From CAJBIL01 sp044359525 (GTDB lineage: Bacteria; Pseudomonadota; Gammaproteobacteria; Burkholderiales; Rhodocyclaceae): 58,268 nt of DNA. The translations under genes and the position numbers were made by a program. The stretch spans positions 1-58,268 of the forward strand of contig JBIKLY010000009.1 in assembly GCA_044359525.1 (NCBI GenBank). Direction: 5' to 3'. The notes beneath the pieces were generated by a model. That model saw only the letters and a list, made by a program, of their open reading frames with translations, was not told the origin of the DNA and did not search any database. Each line of letters begins with the position of its first letter. Positions within the stretch are counted from its first letter, which is position 1. Below are positions 35,154 to 44,189 of this stretch, in pieces.

Positions 35154-35606
35154 ATGAATCAGATCACCCAACTCCTGTCGCTTGATAACATCGCCCTTGA
35201 TCTTGACGCGAGCAGTAAAAAACGTGTTTTTGAGCAGGCCGGTCTGTTGTTCGAAAAGAATCAGGGAATCGCTCGCAGCACGGTATTCGACAGCCTGTTT
35301 GCGCGCGAAAAACTCGGTTCGACCGGCCTTGGTCAAGGCATAGCCATTCCGCATGGCCGGATCAAAGGCCTCAAGGAAGCGACCGGTGCTTTTCTTCGCC
35401 TGGCCGCACCCGTCGCATTCGATTCGCCCGACGGCAAGCCGGTGTCGCTTCTGTTCGTTTTGCTTGTTCCCGAGCAGGCAACCGAACAGCATCTGCAGAT
35501 TCTTTCCGAACTTGCCCAGCGTTTTTCGGACCGGACCTGTCGTGAAGCACTCGGTGCCGCCCCCGATGCCGTGGCAATCCGGCAGCTTTTCGACAACGGA
35601 GAATGA
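35154..35606 (+). CDS. ptsN: PTS nitrogen-regulatory EIIA component
   Basis: A 150-residue EIIA-Ntr protein. The phosphorylated histidine is His67 in GIAIPHGRIKG; other blocks are REKLGSTGLG and LLFVLLVPEQATEQHL. Without a transport permease nearby it is expected to act as a regulator, its phosphorylation state reflecting nitrogen or PEP status. It overlaps hprK by four bases. The EI, HPr and EIIA-Man genes are at 52442-54895. Confidence 0.95.
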   Translation: MNQITQLLSLDNIALDLDASSKKRVFEQAGLLFEKNQGIARSTVFDSLFAREKLGSTGLGQGIAIPHGRIKGLKEATGAFLRLAAPVAFDSPDGKPVSLLFVLLVPEQATEQHLQILSELAQRFSDRTCREALGAAPDAVAIRQLFDNGE

Positions 35607-36547
35607 AATCCATGCGCCGATTCAGCGTTGCACAACTCTACGAGGATCACCGCGAAAAGTTGCGCCTCTCCTGGGTCGCCGCGATCGGCCTTGATCGCCA
35701 GATCGAACTCAAGGAACAGGGAAATTATGGTGCCGATGTCGTCGGACACCTGAACCTGATCCACCCAGAACGCCTGCAGGTGATCGGCAAGGCCGAGCAG
35801 GCCTGGGCCTTGCGCCGCCATCCGGAACGCTTTCAGCATCAGATCGACGACCTGATGGCCGCCGAACCCCCCGCGCTGATCATCGCTGACGATCTTGAAG
35901 CACTACCGGTGATCAAGGAAGCCTGCGAAGCGACAAAAACGCCGCTGTTCACCAGCCCGAAACCCTGCTCCGCGGTGATTGACCTGCTGCGCATCTATCT
36001 CTCACGTCGCCTCGCCGATACTGCCTCGGTGCATGGCGTGTTTATGGACGTCTACGGCATGGGCGTGCTGATTACCGGTGATTCCGGCGTCGGCAAGAGT
36101 GAACTCGCGCTGGAACTGATATCGCGCGGACATGGACTGGTCGCTGACGATGTCGTCGAGCTGGCACGCATCGCACCAACGACGATTGAGGGTCGCTGCC
36201 CCGGCATGCTACGCGACTATCTCGAAGTACGCGGGCTCGGCTTGCTCAATATCCGCACGATCTTTGGCGAGACCGCTTCACGGCGGAAGATGAAGCTCAA
36301 ACTGATTGTCCACCTGCAAAAGCCGATCGCGAGCGCAGATGCGCCACGCCTGCCGCTTGATGCACAGACGCAGGAGATTCTCGGGATTCCGGTGCGCAAG
36401 GTAGTGATACCGGTGGCTGCCGGAAGAAACCTGGCAGTCCTGCTCGAAGCTGCAGTACGCAACAGCATTCTTCAGTTGCGCGGTATCGACAGCATGGGCG
36501 AGTTTATCAACCGGCAACAACAGGCTTTGCTTGACGACGACATATAG
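35603..36547 (+). CDS. hprK: HPr kinase/phosphorylase
   Basis: A 314-residue bifunctional enzyme acting on Ser46 of HPr. VHGVFMDVYGMGVL with His144, Walker A GDSGVGKSELAL (159-170) and the signature EVRGLGLLNIRTIFG are present, as is ETASRRKMKL. It is translationally coupled with ptsN (ATGA). The rapZ gene that often follows hprK in betaproteobacteria is not here; a PsiF-like gene follows. Confidence 0.95.
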   Translation: MKSMRRFSVAQLYEDHREKLRLSWVAAIGLDRQIELKEQGNYGADVVGHLNLIHPERLQVIGKAEQAWALRRHPERFQHQIDDLMAAEPPALIIADDLEALPVIKEACEATKTPLFTSPKPCSAVIDLLRIYLSRRLADTASVHGVFMDVYGMGVLITGDSGVGKSELALELISRGHGLVADDVVELARIAPTTIEGRCPGMLRDYLEVRGLGLLNIRTIFGETASRRKMKLKLIVHLQKPIASADAPRLPLDAQTQEILGIPVRKVVIPVAAGRNLAVLLEAAVRNSILQLRGIDSMGEFINRQQQALLDDDI

Positions 36548-36592
36548 AAGCAGGCACTATCACCAAACTTCAACCGTTCCGGAGAATCCACG

Positions 36593-36988
36593 ATGAAATC
36601 CATGATCGCCCTGTTCGCACTGGTTATTGCATTTGGTACCGGCAGCGTTTTTGCCGCTGACGCAGTCAAGAAAGAACCTTCTCCCGCACAAAAAGCTCAG
36701 CAGGAAAAAATGAAGGCGTGCAATGCCGATGCAGGCAAACAAGGGCTCAAAGGTGCAGAACGTAAAAAATTCATGAGCGGCTGTCTCGGCGGCAAGTCCG
36801 AAGCTGCTGGCAACAGCGCCTGTGCCGCCAGCGCTGCTGAAAAGAAGCTGGCCGGCGCCGCCAAGAGCAGCTTCATGAAGAAGTGTGAAGCCGATGCCAA
36901 GGCGCCCGCCGCTGCAGCAGCAGCACCTGCACCTGCGCCGGCCGCTGCTCCGGCTCCGGCTCCGGCTCCGGCCAAACCGGCAAAATAA
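36593..36988 (+). CDS. PsiF-repeat secreted protein
   Basis: A 131-residue exported protein. After a signal peptide ending VFAADA, two PsiF-type units are seen: KMKACNADA-GLKGAERKKFMSGCL (about 37-65) and a shorter one with CAASAAEKKLAGAAKSSFMKKC (about 77-98), each framed by two cysteines. The tail (about 103-131) is an Ala/Pro/Lys low-complexity region that may extend through the cell wall. PsiF proteins were first seen as phosphate-starvation genes; their function is unknown. A strong terminator follows, so it is a single-gene unit. Confidence 0.85.
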   Translation: MKSMIALFALVIAFGTGSVFAADAVKKEPSPAQKAQQEKMKACNADAGKQGLKGAERKKFMSGCLGGKSEAAGNSACAASAAEKKLAGAAKSSFMKKCEADAKAPAAAAAAPAPAPAAAPAPAPAPAKPAK

Positions 36989-37004
36989 GTAGCCGTCAAC
37001 GATA

Positions 37005-37038
37005 AATGCCAGCCGATTGTCGGCTGGCATTTTTTTTG
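37005..37038 (+). terminator. Intrinsic terminator after the PsiF-like gene
   Basis: ATGCCAGCCGA and TCGGCTGGCAT form a perfect 11-bp stem with loop TTG and are followed by eight T, 17 bases beyond the stop codon. Confidence 0.95.
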
Positions 37039-37078
37039 ACACAATCGGCAACCTGACCTCCTGTAGCGGTGACTCGTC

Positions 37079-37738
37079 ATGCAACGTATTCTTATTGCGC
37101 TCGCTCTTTTCCTCACACTTCCATCTGCGTTCGCGGCCTTCAGTTTCTCCGAAGATGAAAAGCAGCAAAAAGAAGCCGATGAAACTTCACGCAAGAAGGT
37201 AGGCCAGCAACTCGCTACGCCGTGCAAGGAAGCTTTGAAAGACCGCAAGATCATGGTCGTGATTGGCGAGCGCAGCAGCCGTGGCATCAGTGCGCAGCAG
37301 GCCAGCTATAGCCCCCACTTCAATTCGATCAACCAGCGCTTGCGCAATCTCGGCCTGAAAACCTATACCCAGCAGGAAATCACCGCGCAAGTCGCGCAGG
37401 CGGAAATCGACGCCTACTTCCGTAACGACCCCGATGCAGCACTCAACGCATCGAAAAAAATGGGCGCCGATTTTATCCTGCGCGGCACGATCTCCAGCCG
37501 CACCGCGATCAACCCGGTGTTGCGCATCCCCGAGGTCTATATCAATATGGGCTTCACGCTGTCGGCGGCTGACGGCCGAACAATTTCCGATGTCTCGGCC
37601 AGTGCCGAATCCTATTCCGGGACCGATACGCTGGGCATGGCACTCACGCTGGTCAACGAGCAGGCCTCCGGCGTTGTTGCACGCCTATACAGCGACTACT
37701 GCCGAAACGCCGGCATTGGTACCGGCAAGAAGAAGTAA
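37079..37738 (+). CDS. Secreted CsgG/LpoB-like protein, unknown role
   Basis: A 219-residue exported protein with signal peptide MQRILIALALFLTLPSAFA. The mature part includes IMVVIGERSSRG, INQRLRNLGLKTYTQQEI and a segment SKKMGADFILRGTISSR, which resembles the core strand pattern of CsgG/LpoB/FlgT-type domains. No lipobox is present, so it should be free in the periplasm or envelope. It starts a three-gene unit with the CsgG-like gene (27 bases on) and the kinase. Family assignment is by pattern only. Confidence 0.65.
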   Translation: MQRILIALALFLTLPSAFAAFSFSEDEKQQKEADETSRKKVGQQLATPCKEALKDRKIMVVIGERSSRGISAQQASYSPHFNSINQRLRNLGLKTYTQQEITAQVAQAEIDAYFRNDPDAALNASKKMGADFILRGTISSRTAINPVLRIPEVYINMGFTLSAADGRTISDVSASAESYSGTDTLGMALTLVNEQASGVVARLYSDYCRNAGIGTGKKK

Positions 37739-37765
37739 CGCGAACCATCCAGAGGGACGAAATTC

Positions 37766-38575
37766 ATGAACACGCTTAATACGATATTCAAGGCGCTGCT
37801 TGGCACCTGTAGCGCGCTGAGTCTTTCTGTAGCGCAGGCCCAGCCGAGCTTCAGCAACCCCTCACCAACCGCTGGCAGCGGCACCTCAGAGACAGCCAAT
37901 GCAATGGCCGACAAGGCAGTCTACAAGCCGGTCACTTACACCAACGCAGCCAAGCAGGGGCCGGCGCTGGTGGTTATCCCCGGCGAAATCAAAAGCAATA
38001 ACGCCAGTTTTACGCAGAAATTCGGCCCGAACAACATTGCCGATTTTGCCGAACTTGAACTCGGCAATGCCAACTTCAAAATTCTCGAACGCGCCGACAT
38101 GGGGCCGTTACTCAACGAGTTCCAGCTAGCCTACACCATGGGCGACCCGCAGGCGGCACGCAAGCTGTTGCAAAAAGGAAAATTCAAGACGACCAAGTGG
38201 GTGGTTAAATTCGACATCCTGAAAGCCGAGCAGGTCGCGCAGGCGCAGTCCGGCATTGATGGACGGGCAGTCGGCGCGCTGATCGGAATTTTTGGCGGCG
38301 GTCGTGGCGGCGCGGCAGGCAATGTCGTCGCCAGTTCGGTACAAACCGGCGAAAGCACCGGCGTCTGGATCATCGGTATGCGTTACAAGATCATCGATGC
38401 GAATACGACTGAACAGGTGGCTACCGGCTATTCCGAAGAAAAGATGGAACTCGGTGTCAAGGGCACATCCGTCCTCGGCGTGTCGTCCAGCGAATCCGGC
38501 GGGCTGACACTCGATTCACTGGTACAGCGTCTGATCCAGAAGACCGTCTGGGAAATCGACAACAAATTCAAGTAA
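37766..38575 (+). CDS. Secreted CsgG-family-like protein
   Basis: A 269-residue exported protein; a signal peptide ends at SVAQAQ. The mature part carries the CsgG pattern: ALVVIPGEIKS, an ELELGNANFKILERADMG block, KTTKWVVKFDIL, a glycine-rich IGIFGGGRGGAAGN, and IIGMRYKIIDANTTEQV. CsgG proteins form outer-membrane pores as lipoproteins, but here the only early Cys (LLGTC) does not fit a lipobox, so a pore role is doubtful. It precedes the kinase gene by 36 bases. Confidence 0.7.
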   Translation: MNTLNTIFKALLGTCSALSLSVAQAQPSFSNPSPTAGSGTSETANAMADKAVYKPVTYTNAAKQGPALVVIPGEIKSNNASFTQKFGPNNIADFAELELGNANFKILERADMGPLLNEFQLAYTMGDPQAARKLLQKGKFKTTKWVVKFDILKAEQVAQAQSGIDGRAVGALIGIFGGGRGGAAGNVVASSVQTGESTGVWIIGMRYKIIDANTTEQVATGYSEEKMELGVKGTSVLGVSSSESGGLTLDSLVQRLIQKTVWEIDNKFK

Positions 38576-38611
38576 TCCGGGACAGGCAGTTAAATCCGGC
38601 AGGGAGAGATC

Positions 38612-40939
38612 ATGGCAGACCATCCGCAAAAGCTCGGCAAGTACGAAATTCGTCGCGAACTCGGGCGCGGGGCGATGGGGGTGGTCTTTGATGCCTGGGA
38701 TCCATCAATCGAGCGGCGCGTTGCGCTGAAAACCGTTCGCCGCGATCAGCTGGAGGGCAGCGAAGCCCAGGAAATGCTGGATCGATTCCAGCGCGAAGCG
38801 CGGGCTGCCGGCCGTCTCTCTCATCCCAACATTGTCTCGGTCTACGAGTACGGCGAGGACGAAGGGACCGCCTTCATCGCCATGGAATACGTTGAAGGTC
38901 GCGAGCTCAAGGACTACTTCGACAAGAACGAGTGCTTTGCCTTGCCCCAAGTCGGACGGCTGATGTCGGAGTTGCTCGATGCACTGGGTCAGGCGCACGC
39001 CAACGGCATCGTGCACCGCGACATCAAACCGGCCAACTTGTTTATCCTAAATAATGGCCAACTCAAGGTAGGTGATTTTGGTATTGCCCGTATCGAGTCG
39101 TCGAATCTCACTCAAGCGGGTTCAGTGCTCGGTACCCCGGCCTACATGTCACCCGAACAGTTCATGGGGCAGACCATCGACGGGCGCTCCGATCTTTTCT
39201 CGGCCGGCGTCATCCTCTATCAGTTCCTGACGGGTGAAAAACCTTTCACCGGCCAGCTGACAACCATCATGCATAAGGTGCTGAAGGAAGACCCGATTGC
39301 ACCTTCCGAACTCAACGTGCAGGTTCCTGCGGCCTTCGATCCGGTCGTCAGAAAAGCGCTGGCCAAGCGCCCGGATGAACGGTTCCAGAATGCCAGGGAG
39401 TTTTCTGCGGCCCTGCAAGCCGCCATAGTGGGCGTACCGGCCGTTGATCCTGACGCGACCATGACCTCGGCTGGCGATCCCGACGCCACAATGCTTGGTG
39501 ACGCAAAGCCCACGCCCCGGCCTGCGGTAGCGCCACAAAAACCGGCGCCCGTTTCAAGCGCGCCGGCCGCTGCTCCGCCTGCGGCACCGCCCCCCGTTGG
39601 CGCTAAACGTTCCCCGGCGTTGGCCTTTGCCATTGTCGGCGGACTCGCTGTCGTTGGTCTTGGTGCCGGCCTCTACCTGATAAACAAACCCGCACCGGAT
39701 CAAACCGCCGGCAACACCACCACACAAACTCAGGCGGCTGCCGTTTCGGCAACAGCGCCAGCGGCCACGGCCCGCCAGAACGAACTGGTCATCAGCGCGG
39801 TCGGTTATGCCGACCCAAGCGATCCGCGCTATGCCAACGACCCCGGGCTATTGAAAACCGAGTTGCGCGAGGATGCTAAACGGCAGCTGGTGGAAAAAGC
39901 GGTCGGCCTTTACGTGCAATCCGGATCGATGGTGCAGAACTACGACATTCTGCGCAGCAAACTGCTATCGCGCAGTGGTGATTTCATTGACGCCGTGATC
40001 AAGGAAGAGCAGCCGCAAACCGGCAAGGACGGCCTGATGTCGGTCACCACGCGCGCTTCGATACGCGTACGCGAAGTTCAGAAGTCGCTCAACCAGATGT
40101 CGCGCGACGAGCGCATCGACTTCATCCGTAACAACGGCGACCCGAAAATCTCGGTATCGATTGCCACCAAGCCCGAAGACGGACAGGCACAGCGCTCGCC
40201 AGTGGCTGAAAACCTGCTCAAGGAGCGCATCCAGTCCTTTGGTTTTCGCACCTGGAGCGAGGAAGCGACGCAGAAAGGCGCCGACTTCTCGGTTATTGGC
40301 GAAGCCAAGTTCAAGAAACTCTCGGCCACCCTCGCCGCCTCCGGCATCACCATCGAGAAGACCGTGCTGACCTCCTGGACAGTCAAGTGCATCGACAAGC
40401 AAAGCGGCGAGGAAATCTACTTCAACACGCAGATTCCGGAAAAACAAAGCTGGGCTACCGAAGATCAAGCCCTGTCGGATATCGGCAAGCTGATCGGCGA
40501 AGAGTTCTCGAAAAACTTCTTCCTGCAGCATTTCCGTTTTGCCGGTCAGAAGGTTCGCCTGAACCTTGCCGGTCTGCCGGGCAAAGAAACGGCCCAGCAG
40601 CTGGTGCATGAAATCACCGGCCTGCGTTCGGTTCTCGACGTCAAGGAATCCGGCAACAACGCTCTGGATATCGAACTGGCGGGCGGCATCAGCTCGGTCG
40701 GCGATCTGGTGGCGGCCACCATCGTGCAGCCGATCAACCACAAGCTGGGCAGGACCTGTCTCTCCGTGGGCAGCGTTACCGGCAACGAGGTAACGGTCGC
40801 GCTGGATGCGTCATGCAAGGACGCCAGCGTACTCGGCAAACTCGATACGCTGCCTGCCGCTGCACTGTATGAAGCAGCGCCAGCCCGTCGCAGTGCGGTC
40901 ATCAAGAATCCGGATACGCTGAAGAAGCTGTCGATCTGA
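38612..40939 (+). CDS. Transmembrane Ser/Thr protein kinase with CsgG/FlgT-like periplasmic region
   Basis: A 775-residue protein. The kinase domain (10-270) is complete: glycine loop GRGAMGVV, Lys40 in VALKTV, HRDIKPAN (135-142), DFGIAR (155-160) and GTPAYMSPEQF. A juxtamembrane part has the motif DPDATM twice (279-284, 289-294) and a Pro/Ala-rich stretch, then one helix (336-357). The periplasmic part (360-775) starts LVISAVGYADPSDPRY and includes KGADFSVIGEAKFKK, similar in pattern to the two secreted proteins encoded upstream. It probably senses an envelope state through this part. A FHA-domain protein, a typical phospho-Thr reader, is encoded next door on the other strand. Confidence 0.88.
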   Translation: MADHPQKLGKYEIRRELGRGAMGVVFDAWDPSIERRVALKTVRRDQLEGSEAQEMLDRFQREARAAGRLSHPNIVSVYEYGEDEGTAFIAMEYVEGRELKDYFDKNECFALPQVGRLMSELLDALGQAHANGIVHRDIKPANLFILNNGQLKVGDFGIARIESSNLTQAGSVLGTPAYMSPEQFMGQTIDGRSDLFSAGVILYQFLTGEKPFTGQLTTIMHKVLKEDPIAPSELNVQVPAAFDPVVRKALAKRPDERFQNAREFSAALQAAIVGVPAVDPDATMTSAGDPDATMLGDAKPTPRPAVAPQKPAPVSSAPAAAPPAAPPPVGAKRSPALAFAIVGGLAVVGLGAGLYLINKPAPDQTAGNTTTQTQAAAVSATAPAATARQNELVISAVGYADPSDPRYANDPGLLKTELREDAKRQLVEKAVGLYVQSGSMVQNYDILRSKLLSRSGDFIDAVIKEEQPQTGKDGLMSVTTRASIRVREVQKSLNQMSRDERIDFIRNNGDPKISVSIATKPEDGQAQRSPVAENLLKERIQSFGFRTWSEEATQKGADFSVIGEAKFKKLSATLAASGITIEKTVLTSWTVKCIDKQSGEEIYFNTQIPEKQSWATEDQALSDIGKLIGEEFSKNFFLQHFRFAGQKVRLNLAGLPGKETAQQLVHEITGLRSVLDVKESGNNALDIELAGGISSVGDLVAATIVQPINHKLGRTCLSVGSVTGNEVTVALDASCKDASVLGKLDTLPAAALYEAAPARRSAVIKNPDTLKKLSI

Positions 40940-40953
40940 ACGCAGGATCATAA

Positions 40954-40990
40954 AGACGAAGGGCGGTGCACTATGCACCGCCCTTCGTCT
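40954..40990. terminator. Bidirectional terminator between kinase and FHA-cyclase genes
   Basis: AGACGAAGGGCGGTGCA and its exact complement form a 17-bp stem with loop CTA. It lies between two convergent genes (15 bases from each stop) and can serve both, though the T runs are short. Confidence 0.85.
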
Positions 40991-41005
40991 TGTTAACGCC
41001 GTCAA

Positions 41006-41989
41006 TCAGAGGTGTTCGAATTCAGCGCAGTCCGCCTCCGGGCTGCTTGCCGAGGCAGAAAAGCAGATGACGCCGCTGCCGCGCAGGACGATTTCCTCGC
41101 GCCGCAGAAACAACTCAAGCTCATTGGCAACGGTAACAAAGGTGCCGTTGGTGCTTTGATCACTGAGTACGAATTTTTCACCACGTCGCTCGATCTTCGC
41201 GTGATGGCGTGAAGCACGGCGATCACGCACCGTCACATCACACTCGGCATCGCGTCCCATGTTCATCGATGTCTTTTTATCGTCGAGAACAATCACTTCC
41301 CCGGCATAGCGGATGCAAAGACGTACACCCTGCCCGCCTGTCTTCGCTGCCGGCCGGATACTGACCGCCTTCATGGTCAGTTCTTCCGATTCCTGCCAGA
41401 TCACTTCGAAAACGTGCAGATCCTCGGCCTTTCCTTTGACCGACATCTGATCCAGATCGCGCGTAGACAGTTGTAACAGGGATGACAAGGTCGCTTGTGT
41501 CTGACCGCTGATCAGCACCTGGCCGGCCTTGGCCAGCCCGGCCAGACGTGCGGCGGTATTGACGCTGTCACCAAAGACGTCACCCCCTTCTTCGATGACC
41601 GAGCCGTGATGAAAACCCACCCGGATGGCAAGCTTGACGCCCGAAACCGGGGGCAGGTCGGTGATTCGTTGCTGCATTTCGGTGGCGGCCTGAAAGGCAT
41701 CATCGGCGGTATCAAACACCGCCATCACTTCGTCGCCGATATTCTTGACGATGCGCCCGCGAAAACTCTCGACGGCACGTTCCATTCGTTTCAGACACCG
41801 ATCAACCGCACGCAGCGCTTCGGTGTCACCCAGCTTCTCGTAAAGCCGCGTGCTTCCCGAAACATCGGCGAACAATACGGATTGAATGTTTTCTCTTTTG
41901 GTCATGCTTGCTTCATTGCCCACGACCTGGGTTTCGGCGCCGAACGGCGCTGACGACCCGCCTTCCGCACCGCTCATTTTGGTGCCCAT
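41006..41989 (-). CDS. Class III adenylate/guanylate cyclase with C-terminal FHA domain
   Basis: A 327-residue soluble protein. The cyclase domain (about 33-205) shows VLFADVSGSTRLYEKLGD, GRIVKNIGDEVMAVF (both metal-binding aspartates) and GDSVNTAARLAGLAK. The FHA domain (about 230-315) shows MGRDAECDVTV, RASRHHAKI and DQSTNGTFV, the arginine, serine, histidine and asparagine that bind phospho-threonine. GGGGG precedes the ATG. A cyclase joined to FHA next to a Thr kinase suggests that phosphorylation of the kinase or another protein recruits or controls the cyclase; this is inference. Confidence 0.9.
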   Translation of the reverse strand: MGTKMSGAEGGSSAPFGAETQVVGNEASMTKRENIQSVLFADVSGSTRLYEKLGDTEALRAVDRCLKRMERAVESFRGRIVKNIGDEVMAVFDTADDAFQAATEMQQRITDLPPVSGVKLAIRVGFHHGSVIEEGGDVFGDSVNTAARLAGLAKAGQVLISGQTQATLSSLLQLSTRDLDQMSVKGKAEDLHVFEVIWQESEELTMKAVSIRPAAKTGGQGVRLCIRYAGEVIVLDDKKTSMNMGRDAECDVTVRDRRASRHHAKIERRGEKFVLSDQSTNGTFVTVANELELFLRREEIVLRGSGVICFSASASSPEADCAEFEHL

Positions 41990-42021
41990 ATTTCCCCCTG
42001 ATTTCTATTTTTTCAGGCTGT

Positions 42022-43209
42022 CTAAGCATAAGTTGCCTGCGCTGCCGCCTCGGCACGGCCGGCTTCAATCGTGTAACCCATCCCCGCTAATACCGTGCCC
42101 AGCGCAGAAAGGCACAGCATGACACTCTCGGTGCGGCATGAATAGCCCATCAGCCCGAAACGCCACACCTTTCCGGCAAGCGGCCCGAGGCCGGCGCCGA
42201 TTTCCAGATTGAAATCGCTCAGCAGACGCCGCCGCACATCGAGATCGTTGATTCCTTCGGGAATGAACACCGCGTTCATCTGCGGTAGGCGCGCGCCTTC
42301 GCGCACGACAAAACGCAAGCCCATCGACTCAAGGCCGGCCTTGAGCGCCCGATGGTGGCGCAAATGGCGTTCCCAGGCGTTTTCCAGACCTTCCTCGCGC
42401 AGCAGAACGAGCGACTCATGCAAGGCATAGAGGCTGTTGATCGGCGCCGTGTGGTGATAGGTCCGTTTGGCATTGCCCCAGTACTCAAGCACCAGGTTCA
42501 GATCCATGAACCAGCTCTGCACCTTGCGCGAACGCCCCTTGATACGCGCCAACGCGGCTTCGGAGAAAGTCAGCGGTGACAGGCCCGGGGTGCACGACAG
42601 ACATTTCTGGCTACCCGAGTAAACCGCATCCAGACCCCACTGATCGACCCGCAATTCCGAGCCGCCAAGCGAGGTCACGGCATCGACGATCGACAGCGCG
42701 CCATGGCGTTGTGCAATCGCCGCCAGCGTTTTGGCATCCGAAGCACAGCCGGTGGAAGTTTCCGCATGAACGAAAGCAAGCGTCTTCGCGTCGGCATGCG
42801 CCTTGAGCGCATCTTCGACCTTTTGCGGATCGACCGGCTCACCCCAGGTGTCTTCAACAACAATCGCCGTACCGCCGCAACGTTCGACGTTTTCGATCAT
42901 CCGCCCGCCGAAAACACCATTACGGCAAACAATCACTTTTTCGCCCGGCTCGACCAGATTGACGAAGCAGGTTTCCATGCCGACCGAACCCGGCCCGGAG
43001 GCCGGAAAAGTCAGGGCATTTTCAGTCATGAACGCGTAGCGCAGCAGGACTTTCAGCTCTTCCATCATCTCGACAAACAACGGGTCAAGATGACCGATCA
43101 CCGGCTGGCCGAGGGCCGCCAGGGTACGCGGGTCGATATTGGACGGCCCCGGACCGAGCAGGGTGCGCTGCGGCGGGCGGAAAGACTGGATCGGCAGGGC
43201 TGTGCTCAT
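42022..43209 (-). CDS. PLP-dependent alanine/serine-glyoxylate aminotransferase
   Basis: A 395-residue class V aminotransferase. LLGPGPSNIDPRTLAALGQP opens the protein; GPGSVGMETCFVNL, SIVDAVTSLGGSEL and SGSQKCLSCTPGL with the PLP-binding Lys mark the active site. It should transfer amino groups from serine or alanine to glyoxylate; the true substrate cannot be told. It is flanked by ttcA upstream (start 43209 to ttcA end 43225, 15 bases), on the same strand. Confidence 0.9.
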   Translation of the reverse strand: MSTALPIQSFRPPQRTLLGPGPSNIDPRTLAALGQPVIGHLDPLFVEMMEELKVLLRYAFMTENALTFPASGPGSVGMETCFVNLVEPGEKVIVCRNGVFGGRMIENVERCGGTAIVVEDTWGEPVDPQKVEDALKAHADAKTLAFVHAETSTGCASDAKTLAAIAQRHGALSIVDAVTSLGGSELRVDQWGLDAVYSGSQKCLSCTPGLSPLTFSEAALARIKGRSRKVQSWFMDLNLVLEYWGNAKRTYHHTAPINSLYALHESLVLLREEGLENAWERHLRHHRALKAGLESMGLRFVVREGARLPQMNAVFIPEGINDLDVRRRLLSDFNLEIGAGLGPLAGKVWRFGLMGYSCRTESVMLCLSALGTVLAGMGYTIEAGRAEAAAQATYA

Positions 43210-43224
43210 GGGGCAAGTATCTCG

Positions 43225-44157
43225 TTAGGCAGTAAGTTCCGGATCATAGCAAAAGCCGGCTGTGGCGGGTCCGTCGCCGATCACCGGCAAAGGAAAAGTT
43301 GCCGGTAGCGTCAGCTCCTCGCCGAATTGCGGGCCGTCGAACACCGTATCGCCGCCGTCCATTGCCGCCAGTTCCGCACCGACGTGCAGCCCCTTGAAGT
43401 CGAACAGGGAATGATCGGCCAGATGTGAAGGGACGACGTTCTGCAATGCCGTGAATACGGCCTCGGTGCGGCCCGGATAACGGCGATCCCAGTCAGCCAT
43501 CATCTCGCGGATTTTCTGCCGCTGCATGTTGTCCTGCGAACCGCACAGATTGCACGGAATGATCGGGTAATCCATGCCGCGCGCGAAACGGGCGATGTCG
43601 CTCTCGGCGCAGTAGGCGAGCGGCCGGATGACGACGTGCGCACCGTCGTCGGTGACCAGCTTGGGCGGCATGGCTTTCAGCTTGCCGCCGAAGAAAAGAT
43701 TGAGGAACAGTGTATGCACCATGTCGTCACGGTGATGGCCGAGCGCGATCTTGTTGGCGCCGAGTTCCTTGGCGGTGCGGTAGATGATGCCGCGCCGCAA
43801 ACGCGAACACAGCGAACAGGTGGTCTTGCCCTCGGGAATCTTGTCCTTGACGATCGAGTAGGTGTCCTGCTCGACGATGCGGTATTCGACGCCAATTTTG
43901 TCCAGATAGGCCGGCAGCACTTCTTCCGGGAAACCCGGCTGCTTCTGGTCGAGATTCATGGCGATCAGGCGGAAATCGACCGGCGCACGCTGGCGCAAGG
44001 CCATCAGCGTCGTCAGCAGGGTGTGCGAATCCTTGCCGCCGGAAAGACAGACGAGGACGGTGTCGCCGTGCTCGATCATGTTGTAGTCGGCAATCGCCTT
44101 GCCGACGTTGCTCTCAAGGCGTTTTTTCAGGCGCTGGATATTGCTCGATAGTTCCAC
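43225..44157 (-). CDS. ttcA: tRNA 2-thiocytidine(32) synthetase TtcA
   Basis: A 310-residue iron-sulfur enzyme that thiolates cytidine 32 of tRNA. PP-loop SGGKDS, the CxxC pair TTCSLCSR and the later PCNLCGSQDNMQRQ hold the cluster. I chose the GTG at 44157, which gives the usual short N-terminus before LKKRLESNVGKAIADYNM; a TTG at 44193 overlapping the reductase gene is possible. It follows folM on the same strand with little or no gap. Confidence 0.94.
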   Translation of the reverse strand: MELSSNIQRLKKRLESNVGKAIADYNMIEHGDTVLVCLSGGKDSHTLLTTLMALRQRAPVDFRLIAMNLDQKQPGFPEEVLPAYLDKIGVEYRIVEQDTYSIVKDKIPEGKTTCSLCSRLRRGIIYRTAKELGANKIALGHHRDDMVHTLFLNLFFGGKLKAMPPKLVTDDGAHVVIRPLAYCAESDIARFARGMDYPIIPCNLCGSQDNMQRQKIREMMADWDRRYPGRTEAVFTALQNVVPSHLADHSLFDFKGLHVGAELAAMDGGDTVFDGPQFGEELTLPATFPLPVIGDGPATAGFCYDPELTA

Positions 44158-44189
44158 GAATACACTTTCAAACGGATCAGAAGAAAAAA

